Assembly: GCA_019677205.1 (NCBI GenBank)
Contig: JAAMXY010003866.1
Span: 1 to 22,511 of the forward strand
From: Pinguiococcus pyrenoidosus
Lineage: Eukaryota > Sar > Pinguiophyceae > Pinguiochrysidales > Pinguiochrysidaceae
Length of the DNA stretch: 22,511 nt
Reading direction: 5' to 3'
Positions 1-15,431 of this stretch are shown here, one piece after another. Position 1 is the stretch's first letter. Every line of letters starts with the position of its first letter. The translations under genes were made by a program, and so were the position numbers. Below the pieces are notes generated by a model. It did not search any database, was not told where the DNA came from, and saw only the letters and a program-made list of their open reading frames with translations.

Positions 1-24
1 TCAGTGTGACAGAAGGATCTCCAA

Positions 25-66
25 CTTGGGAGATTGGGAGATGGAGATTGGGAGATTGGGAGATGC
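25..66. repeat. Short tandem repeat, GGGAGATT unit
   Basis: Imperfect copies of GGGAGATT/GGAGAT follow one another here. This is low-complexity sequence at the left edge of the window, with no coding potential seen. Confidence 0.7.
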
Positions 67-100
67 TGAGGGATCATAACAAGACGTTGCGTCTTCGTCA

Positions 101-451
101 TTTTCGTCGATTTCGTCGATTTAGACCTTTTTAGAAATTGACCAAAGATGATTGACTACGACTTCGATGATCATTTCCATCGGTTCTTATTGTCGGGCGT
201 TTTAGGGATTGACCATAAACAACCTGAGGCGCTGCAAGGGCAACAGCCAATAAGCACAAGAAAATAAATTTTAAAATTACGTGGACCAATGAAAAGATCT
301 TTGTGCGGACAGAGGAATTGACCACACGAGGCCGCCTCCGATCATCGACCATAGGTTTTAGAATTTAAAAATGTGTACTTCTTGTACTTCGTGTCGCGCA
401 TCGAATGATCGATGGTCGATTTCTAAAAAGGTCTTTTCGTCGATTTCGTCG
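101..451. repeat. Inverted-repeat element with flanking direct repeats
   Basis: The 21-bp segment at 123-143 is the reverse complement of 414-434 except for one mismatch. Just outside the arms the same 18 bases (TTTTCGTCGATTTCGTCG) occur in the same orientation at 101-118 and 434-451. Further out, GGATCATAA occurs at 71-79 and again at 479-487. The internal part is AT-rich and contains ATTGACC near 138, 208 and 313. It has no transposase-length ORF. The form is that of a small non-autonomous terminal-inverted-repeat element or a rearranged palindrome. The direct repeats are longer than usual target-site duplications and are themselves partly tandem (TTTCGTCGA). Confidence 0.55.
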
Positions 452-480
452 GAAGGTCGGAAGGTCGGAAGGAAGGAAGG
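451..480. repeat. GGAAGGTC / GGAAG purine-rich tandem run
   Basis: Copies of GGAAGGTC followed by GGAAG form a simple repeat next to the inverted-repeat structure. No function is evident. Confidence 0.65.
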
Positions 481-764
481 ATCATAAGAAGAGCAGCCTG
501 AGCGCGCTCTCGCCCTCGATGATCAGAACAAGGAATCCTTGCTCGGGCTGCGAGCGCATCGGAGGGATCAGATTGTGGAGGGGCCTTTCAAAGAAACCCC
601 AGCCCTATTTGTGGACGTGACCCTCCACATCCGGCCCGTAGCACAAGCCGCCCGTCCACAGATCGGGCACTTGGCGCCAACCGTCCCGCGCTTCCACGGT
701 CAAGGTCCGCGCCGCGTTTCGCCCGATGCAGTGACGCGCGAGTCGACAACGTCCGCGCGTGCCC

Positions 765-2765
765 ATGAGCGAGTCGCCGAAGAGCTCTGAGGAGCGCTAC
801 CACCTGCTGGAGAGCGTGGGCGAGGGCGCGAATGGCACGGTGTACCGGGCGTTGGACCGCCAGACCGGCGAGACCGTTGCGGTGAAAGTGATCAATCTGG
901 AGGAGAGCAATGAGCCGCTGGAGGAGATCCAGACCGAGCTGACTGCTCTGATCGGCGTGAACCACCGCTTCTTGGTCAAGTACCACAACAGCTTCATCAA
1001 GGGCTCCGAACTGAACATCGTCATGGAGTACATGGACTGTGGATCGCTGGGCAACCTGCTGCAAGAGGTGGACGGCGTGGGCTTCGACGAGGCCACCATC
1101 GCGTGGATCATGAAGGAGATGTGGTACGTGGCACTCACGCGCAGCAGACCGGGAAAGCACCAGCGCAAAGGCTGCGGCGGACGATGGAAGACAGAAGGAT
1201 CGTGTCAAGGCTGTCAGAAAACCGGGTCCGGGCCGAGCACAAGAAGCCCACGCCGCGTGCTGGCCCGGCCACCGTTTCGGTTTGTAATAGAAAGCTAGCC
1301 GCTAATAGCTTGACGTCCTGGATGCCCCAGTGAGGCGTTGAGCTACCTCCATGACAGGAGGCTGCTGCATCGGGACATCAAGGCGTCGAACGTCCTAGTC
1401 AATAGCAATGGCGACATCAAGCTCGCAGACTTTGGCGCCAGCGCAAGCCTGACCGACTCGATCACGAAGCGCCGCACGCTCACGGGCACGCCCTTCTGGA
1501 TGGCGCCAGAGGTACGCTTCCGAGGGGGAGCTGCCTTGCCTTCTGGTGCGCAGCAACCTCATTGGAGATGCGCTGTATCTTCCAGGTCATCAAGGAGGAT
1601 GAGTATGACTTCAAGGCAGACATCTGGAGCTTGGGCATCACGGCCATCGAGCTTGCCCAGAAGGAGCCCCCGCTGGCCTCCGTGCATCCCATGAAGGTGC
1701 TCTTCCTCATTCCGGAGAACCCAGCGCCAAGCCTCGACGAGTCCTACTCCAAGAACTTTCGGGACTTCGTCGCGAGTTGTCTGCAGAAGGTGCCGCAGAC
1801 TAGATCAGCGAGAGGGAGCACGAGGGCTCGCTGCTTACCTCGTCCTTGTCCTAGGATCCGGCACATCGTCCGACTGCAGCGGAGCTTCTGCGCAGCAGCC
1901 CTTTTCTGAAGGGAGTGAAGAGGAACCCGCTTCTGCAGAACTTCGCCCGAGGGCGACTTAGCGAGGAGTCCCTGGTCTCGGACGGGCCCGTCTCGCCCGA
2001 TGCTGGCGATGCCTCGACCCCAAAGACTTGCCATTCGGGTTTCAAGTCGGACGTTGAGTGGACCTTCAGTCCGGCGCAGAGCCCCGCGAAGAGCCTTAGC
2101 AACCGCCGCTCGTCATGTCCCTCCAGGCCCCGGAGGAAGAATCGAATAGGCATGGGCCCGATCAAGCTCACCAACCATGGCGGCCACCAGCCAACAATTA
2201 GCAAGCTAAACGATAGTACAGTCAAAAGCAGACACTTTGCCTCGCGCGGAGAGCTTTCAGGCGCGGGACCTGTGTCCGCCGACGGCGATTCCCTTCACGA
2301 GGAGCTCGCCGAGGCACAGGGCAGAACGGTGCCTCCTCCCCCGGCAGGAGAGGGAGTGGAGCAGAAATCGCCAGACATATTTGAGACAAAGCATTCCTCG
2401 CCGGCGCCACCGCCACCTTCCGTCAACAAGGACGTGAACTGGTTGACGGACGTCTTCCTGCCGTGTCTCGAGGTGCTCGAGAAAGAAGAGCCGGACAACG
2501 CAGAACAGAAGGACCAGGTGACGAAGAAAACCAAAAGCGACAAAGATGCCGTTCGCCTCCATTTGAGCAGAGTCTGACGAAACGAGTCTGGCGAATCGCG
2601 TCTAACATTGCCTCTCGGTAGGTCGAGGATGCCTCCAAGATGCTCGAGTTAGCCGGCATTCTCATGGATGGGGCGGCTGCCGATGGGCGCATTCTTCGGT
2701 CGTTTATGCTCAAGATGCACGAGAAGATGGAGCAAGTCGCATCTGAGGTCGGTTGCCAACGATAG
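765..2765 (+). CDS. STE20/MST-like (germinal-centre kinase type) Ser/Thr protein kinase, 5 exons
   Basis: Proposed exons are 765-1123, 1331-1511, 1586-1789, 1855-2517 and 2622-2765, about 516 residues in all. Every junction is GT-AG and phase-consistent. The kinase domain is complete: a glycine loop GEGANGTVY near residue 19, the ATP-binding lysine in VAVKVI (K41), a catalytic loop HRDIKASN spanning exon 2, DFG, and the GTPFWMAPE signature typical of STE20 kinases. Subdomain XI ([12 protein letters not shown]) is restored only when intron 1790-1854 is removed. The family phosphorylates Ser/Thr targets in MAPK/Hippo-type cascades; substrates here are unknown. A Ser/Pro-rich linker (about 270-470) follows, then a predicted helical tail rich in Met/Glu. 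The start is the first ATG in frame; a GTG six bases upstream was ignored. The 3' end is uncertain: exon 5 may read through to the TAG at 2763-2765, or splice at 2748 to an acceptor at 2871 and end near 2951. Confidence 0.85.
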
Positions 2766-3375
2766 GAACGCCGCTTGGGTTGGCGGACCAGCTTTACGAG
2801 GTTCCGGCCCATTGGCTTTTGTGTACCACGAAATTGCGTGTCAGTCTTATTTCTACTTGCGGCGCCTCTAGAAGGTCTCGCCATGCACCGTCCATCGGAC
2901 AATGGGACAAGGTGCCGCTTTGGAACCCTCTGCTGGGGAATGTTGCCCATGAATAGCGCACACGAAGCGCAACGCAACCCAACCCAACCCAACCCAAGCT
3001 ATCGTCCATGCGCATGCTCCCTTGGGACACCTGAACTTGCGCAGCAGTCTGTAGCCGGACCTAGCCATCAAAGATGACATCCCGTCCTGGCACATCATGA
3101 GGAGAAAACACGCTCACAAGTCTGGTTCGGGGAAAGCCGACGTCGCGTGCTTCTTGCTCGGGTGCTCGGTCCCTGGATGCGATTATCGAAATTGATCTCC
3201 AACTTCGATCCGGTGGGTGAAGTTTCAAATTCCTTGGCGCCACAGGCGGCGGATTTTCCGTGCTGCAACCTAAAGGCTGTGTCCTTTGCTGGGTTTCTGA
3301 GGAGCTTGAGGGCGAAGAAGTGTGGGAGTGTAAGTGGGAGGGGCCGAGGCGCTTCTCCTGCAAGGTCCGGGCAGA
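2766..3375. other. Spacer between kinase and calpain genes
   Basis: No separate gene is supported in these 610 bases. The region probably carries the kinase 3' UTR (or an alternative last exon at about 2872-2951) and the calpain promoter and 5' UTR. The only distinctive sequence is a CAACC pentamer array at 2974-2997. Confidence 0.5.
2974..2997. repeat. CAACC pentamer array
   Basis: About four to five tandem CAACC units follow two related GCAAC units. The opposite strand reads GGGTTGGGTT, so G-rich structures are possible. A related CCCAG/CCCAA array lies inside an intron at 16871-16893. Confidence 0.7.
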
Positions 3376-11361
<7,986 letters not shown>

Positions 11362-11603
11362 TGGAGCGCGAGAAAGCTCGGCAAAACGCGCAGGCGTGCG
11401 ACCGCGGAGGGTAGAAGCGAACACCATGGGCGGGGGGTTCTCGCAGCGCACAGACGCAACGTCTTTTGATCGTCAAGTGTCAACTGTCAACTGTCAACGG
11501 TTAGCAAGATAGCGCAGTTCAGGGGATTGCCACGGCACTTTGCGTGGCACGCGGACTGCGCGCCGGAGGACTCCGTCATCACGGCAGTTCCGCTGAAACA
11601 AGG
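11362..11603. other. Convergent spacer between calpain and ClpP genes
   Basis: The 3' ends of the plus-strand calpain gene and the minus-strand ClpP gene face each other across 242 bases. Three GTCAA(C/G)T units at about 11472-11498 are the only repeat seen. No clear polyadenylation motif can be named. Confidence 0.6.
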
Positions 11604-12706
11604 CTAGCTACGAAGGACTGGCATGGCAGGAGGCTTCAGATCGGCATAGTTGTTGATCTTGATCACCTCGTCGATGATGCCGTACTCATGTGCTTCCCGA
11701 GGGGTCATGAAGAAGTCACGGTCGGTGTCCTCCTCGATCTTCGTCAGAGGCTGGCCGGTGTAATCCGCAATGAAGCCATTGAGCAGAGCCTTGGTGTACA
11801 GAATCTCCTTGGCCTGGATCTCGATGTCGGCGGCCTGGCCCTGGGCGCCTCCCAAAGGCTGTCCCACAAGAGCGAGCTGAGGCGGTGGAGCGTAGACGCA
11901 ATTTGTCTGGGCAATCTCTGCGCGTCTACCTGGTGGATCATGATGCGCGCGTTCGGCAGCGACTTGCGCTTGCCAGGTGCGCCCGCTCCGAGGAGAAACG
12001 CGCCCATGCTGGCCGCCATGCCAAAGCAAACAGTGCTAACGTCGCAGGGGATGAACTGCATGGTATCGTAGATCGCCAGCCCGGCGCTATTATTGCGAAA
12101 CGTCGAGAAGCCCCGATAAGCTTCTCTTCTCTTGCTTTTCCCGGCAAGCGATCACGAGTCGGACGCACCTCACGCTTCCTCCCGGAGAGTTGATCCAGAA
12201 CTGGATCTCAGCCTCGGGATCATCGGCGGCGAGCACCTGTGAAGCAAAGCCGAAGTGAGCAAGATACCCAAGCTCTTGCCCGCGCCTTCCCACCAATGCC
12301 GCGCACATCTTTCGACAGAGATCGTTCGCACAGCTCCCAAGGTACAGTCGTGTCCCTTGTATCTCCTCTGACGCGCTCCGTGCGCCTCGACGCTTACCAG
12401 GAGCTGGGCCACAAGCACATTCGCGACCTCGTCGTTGACCTCTGAGCCCAGGAGCAGCACGCGATCCTTGAGCAGTCGGGACAACACGTCGACCTTCTTC
12501 TCGCCCGTGCCCACAGTGGGCAGGAAGGCCGGTCGGCGCTCGGGAGGAGGCCGGCCGGGAGGGGTTTCTGGCTCCGGGGCCGGTTGCGGTGGCTGCGTTG
12601 GATCTGCGGGCATCATAATGGTGGGCCTCCGCGGGTTGTGCAGAGACAAGGGCGTCACCGCCCCGAGGCTCAGAAGAAGAGCAGAACAGAGCAACAGACG
12701 AGCCAT
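11604..12706 (-). CDS. clpP: ClpP, ATP-dependent Clp protease proteolytic subunit, probably organelle-targeted, 4 exons
   Basis: On the minus strand the exons are 12706-12398, 12236-12169, 12086-11930 and 11858-11604, giving 262 residues. The introns (161, 82 and 71 nt) are GT-AG on that strand. ClpP is the serine protease chamber that degrades proteins unfolded by Clp ATPases. Ser152 (in GMAASMGAF), His177 (in RIMIHQ) and Asp226 (in EDTDRDFFM) form the catalytic triad, with the usual 25- and 49-residue spacings. The [16 protein letters not shown] segment and TGQPL are typical of cyanobacterial and plastid ClpP. The first 20 residues are hydrophobic ([12 protein letters not shown]) and are followed by HNPRRPT and a Pro-rich stretch. 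This looks like a signal peptide plus transit-like segment, as expected for a complex plastid, although mitochondrial targeting cannot be excluded. The gene is divergent from the HRI1-like gene and convergent with the calpain gene. Confidence 0.93.
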
Positions 12707-12939
12707 GTTGAGGAGTGCGGACGAGGCGCGTGAGGCGCGAAGCGTGGAACTCAGTCAGCCTCAAGTTGGTTTTGGAATACACAAATTATACACTACTTTT
12801 TCATGAAATGATATTTACAATATTTACGAAACGGTATAGATGATGAAGTTTGGAAAGACGAATCATTCGATGGTTTCATAGAATTTCAGTCAAATTTCAT
12901 GCAATTACGGAAGAGTACCAGTATTCAGTGACTTCCGCA
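12707..12939. promoter_or_regulatory. AT-rich divergent promoter region between ClpP and the HRI1-like gene
   Basis: The two genes are transcribed away from this 233-nt spacer. Bases from about 12775 to 12850 are strikingly AT-rich compared with the flanking exons and contain AATATTTACG. The region must hold upstream signals for both genes if the starts are right. No specific factor site is recognised, and the call rests on position and composition only. Confidence 0.4.
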
Positions 12940-15050
12940 ATGAGATTGAAGGAAGAATATGGGCCTTGCGCCACAGGCGCAGCACCACTCCCCGAATTTT
13001 GGTTCCAGCGGGGCTCCCTTGGCCCCATGGATCTTGTGGAAGACTGGGCCGCGAAGCAGGGCCGGATTCTCACCGGAGGGGGCACGCTGGAGCAGTTCTT
13101 CCTGCCCGGTAGCCACTACAAGGACCCCGAGGATCTTCCACACCACCATCTGTCGCAGCGGGCCCAGCGCGACGGTAGAGTGACCTATCTTGATGCGCCC
13201 GTCGCTTTGGAATGCCGCGTCTGAGGTCTGAAGAGAGGGCAAATTGGCAGGTCGAAACGGAACCGTCGAGGCTTTCCGGGAGTGGAAAGCCGCGTCCAAG
13301 GAGGCACTCTGGCTCGCGGGGGCGTGGACCAGGCCCCTCTTCGCTGGTGAGGAGCGCAGCGCCTCGAGTGTTCGACGAGACTCGCAGCAGGAATCGCTGC
13401 ACGAACCACTGAGGAAAGCTTGGATGCTCCGACTTTGTGCTTGTAGGAGGCTTCGAGGAGTCCACTGAGGCGGACACGTTCGTCCGCAACATCCAGACAC
13501 CGACACTCTTCGTGGACATGCGATGGCCGCTGCACCGGGAGGAGGCCCTGAGGTGGGTGGCCCCCACAGAGGCCGTGGTTGAACTAGGCACGGCGTTATC
13601 CAGCAACCATCTTACAGGAGAAGTGGCCCCATGCCCGCGCCCACGGCCCTCTCTCAGTGTTCTGATCAGCAGCTGCGCGTCCTTGCCCGGTGAGCGACTG
13701 TCGTTGATTCCGCCACTCTGGAGACGCCGGTTGACGTTTGCTTTGGTAGGCAGCACGTCTTCTGCGGTTACAGTCTTGTGAACTGCTCCGTGTACGACGA
13801 CGAGCGACAGCCGGTGGTCGCGCGGCACCATGCCATCGACTGGAACTATCACCAGCAGTTTCCGAGGTTGGGTCAGCCGTATCTACACAACGACCTGAGC
13901 GAGTCGGCTCATTGGTCCCCCCATGTGTCTCGCTGTGAGCAGGTCTCGCCCCAACATGTGGAGAGTTCAGATGAATCCCGCGTTCACCAGGTGACGACTC
14001 ACCTGCGCGTCGCGAGCGCTGCTACTTCTGCCATTGCTGCGGCCGCTAGGGCTTGTCCGTCCAACGAGTTTCTCCTCAGTTTTAAGGAATGGGCCGTAGC
14101 GACAGACTCCTACGGCCAGTGCTGCTACATGGAGCGATGGCGACGACTGCCTCCACACGGCGGCCTAGGCCCGAATGCGCACGTGAGCTACACTGCCGCA
14201 GCGGGGATCGATCGCAAGCGCGCCAGATGTCTCGCACTTCGACGTCTTGGCGAGCAAGACGCCTTGCTTTGCCTTGTGGTAGGACGACTGTAGGTCAATG
14301 CCTTGCAGAAGTGACCCTCCGAGCTCATCACTGTCCTGCAGGATGGGCATTTCGGCCTCGCCGTAGGGCGCGAAGCACACGTCGACGAGAGCGTTTCCGG
14401 GCAGGATCTTGGCGGCTCCAGTGGCGGAGGGATGGCGAATCTCGTGGACCATGCCCTCAGCACCGGCCAGCGGGGCGTCGCGGAACAGGTGACTTCCTCT
14501 TGGCCGACAGTTCGCATCAGAACTGGCTAATCAAGGCATGGTGTTGTGCCCAGCTGCTGAGCATCGAAGGATCGTATGGCGTCGTTCAGAACGGGAAGTG
14601 GCTGATTCAGAAGGTCTGTACTCAAGCGCCCCCCGTTCCTGCAACCATCCCTCTTTCTCTTTCTCTCTCCCTGAGCTCTGAGCTCTAACGCTGCTTTCCG
14701 GTGTTGCATGCAGTCCACGCATCCTTGGAAAGAGGGACGGGAGCTCTTCGGTCCGAACGTCACAATCGCCGTCGATCGAGCGACGAACTCCTTCACGATT
14801 GATGGTACGTTCTAAAGTTCTGGATGGTGCAATCCTCGGCGGGCTGGTCAGCACGAGTGCTGAACGGCCCCTTCCTTTTCTCGCCGTCGACCATTCCTCC
14901 GCAGGGCACGTCTGGATGATCTTTGAGTGCAACTTCTGCGACCGTGATCTGGGCCAGCTGTTTGGACGGTCAGATCTGACCGTATGCTCGGGGATGGAGT
15001 CGAGGCCGAAGTCGAGGCCGAAGTCATCAACGATGAGATCCAGACTATAA
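12940..15050 (+). CDS. HRI1-like protein resembling an uncharacterised bacterial family, 11 exons
   Basis: Proposed exons: 12940-13174, 13251-13346, 13447-13552, 13618-13689, 13750-13866, 13943-13990, 14050-14278, 14342-14488, 14554-14613, 14714-14804, 14905-15050 (about 448 residues). All ten introns are GT-AG and keep phase, which is strong internal support. After splicing, blocks appear in the order I recall for a bacterial family of unknown function: QTPTLFVDMR; a CSDQQLRVLARQHVFCG segment; RHHAIDWNYH; CYMERWRRL; a beta-strand pair ending VDGHFGLAVGR; a helical LVDHAL segment; and KWLIQKSTHPWKEG. The order also resembles yeast HRI1, a lipocalin-like double barrel, but that is a judgement from memory. 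The first exon (about 78 residues) is not part of the recognised family. The true start may be the ATG at 13027. The last exon after LGQLFGR looks low-complexity and may be misjudged. Biochemical function is unknown. No signal peptide or membrane segment is seen. Confidence 0.6.
14966..14983. repeat. 18-bp perfect palindrome (ACGGTCAGATCTGACCGT)
   Basis: The 18 bases equal their own reverse complement. They lie in the proposed last exon of the HRI1-like gene, just after the LGQLFGR block. A hairpin or a dimeric protein site is possible, but nothing supports a specific role. Confidence 0.85.
14999..15022. repeat. Two tandem copies of a 12-bp unit (GTCGAGGCCGAA)
   Basis: The direct repeat lies 15 bases after the palindrome in the proposed last exon. 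It adds SRPK-type residues to the C-terminal tail and suggests that this tail is poorly constrained or that the region is 3' UTR. Confidence 0.8.
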
Positions 15051-15203
15051 ACAGCTTTTCTTCGTAGAATCACGCGAGCCGCAGTGGCCTGTCGTCTTCA
15101 TCCAGAGTCCCTTCGCCGCTTGCTCAGACCGTCGATCCCCGCCGCACTCTCAAATATCTTCATCATATACACAAGGGTCGCCCCGCTTCAGTAGAACTCG
15201 GAA

Positions 15204-15318
15204 GCCTGGTTAGCTCAGTCGGAAGAGCGTAAGTCTCATACACACAGATACAGCTGTATCACATCCTCCGGGATGCTAAGTCAGCTTAAGGTCGTCGGTT
15301 CGAGCCCGACACTAGGCA
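15204..15318 (+). tRNA. tRNA-Met (CAT), elongator type, with 42-nt intron
   Basis: Removing bases 15241-15282 gives a 73-nt cloverleaf. The acceptor stem GCCTGGT pairs with ACTAGGC (one G-T pair), with discriminator A at 15318. The D arm is GCTCAGTCGGAAGAGC. The anticodon stem TAAGT pairs with GCTTA around loop CTCATAA. The T arm is GTCGGTTCGAGCCCGAC. The anticodon is CAT. The intron sits at the canonical eukaryotic place, directly after position 37. The internal promoter boxes A (TAGCTCAGTCGG) and B (GGTTCGAGCCC) are intact. The normal T loop (TTCGAGC) and the acceptor stem fit elongator rather than initiator tRNA-Met. CCA is not encoded, as expected. Confidence 0.95.
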
Positions 15319-15333
15319 TGGGTTCTGTCCCTC

Positions 15334-15343
15334 TTTTTTTTTT
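15334..15343 (+). terminator. RNA polymerase III terminator (run of ten T)
   Basis: Ten T residues begin 16 bases after the end of the tRNA-Met gene. This is a typical Pol III stop signal on the coding strand. Confidence 0.9.
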
Positions 15344-15431
15344 CCAGTCGCCATATGCCTCTCTTAATTTCATTCTTGCTGCAAGCTTGAAAGCTTGAAA
15401 GAATTTTGGCGCCTTTTTTTCGCTGTCTCCC

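Larger units (their letters stand above)
1..764. other. Upstream spacer, repeat-rich, no convincing gene
   Basis: I see no supportable gene here. The stretch holds a GGGAGATT-type short repeat near 25-66, an inverted-repeat structure with flanking direct repeats between 71 and 491, and a GGAAGGTC/GGAAG run at 451-480. From about 500 onward the base composition rises to that of the neighbouring exons, and this part probably holds the kinase promoter and 5' UTR. No TATA-like box or other core promoter element can be named with confidence. Confidence 0.6.

Noticed and set aside
131-352. Short minus-strand ORF with a hydrophobic stretch resembling a signal peptide
   Set aside because: It falls inside the AT-rich interior of the inverted-repeat element, and no family similarity or gene context supports it.
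588-1208. 206-codon minus-strand ORF over the kinase start
   Set aside because: It lies antisense to the kinase N-lobe, whose protein motifs are unmistakable. GC-rich codon bias makes such shadow frames common.
13070-13852. 260-codon minus-strand ORF across the HRI1-like gene
   Set aside because: It lacks recognisable motifs, whereas the plus strand gives five consecutive in-phase exons with family blocks in order.
14165-14452. 95-codon minus-strand ORF with coherent-looking protein sequence
   Set aside because: The plus-strand spliced reading (exons 14050-14278 and 14342-14488) gives continuity with family blocks on both sides, so the minus frame is a shadow.
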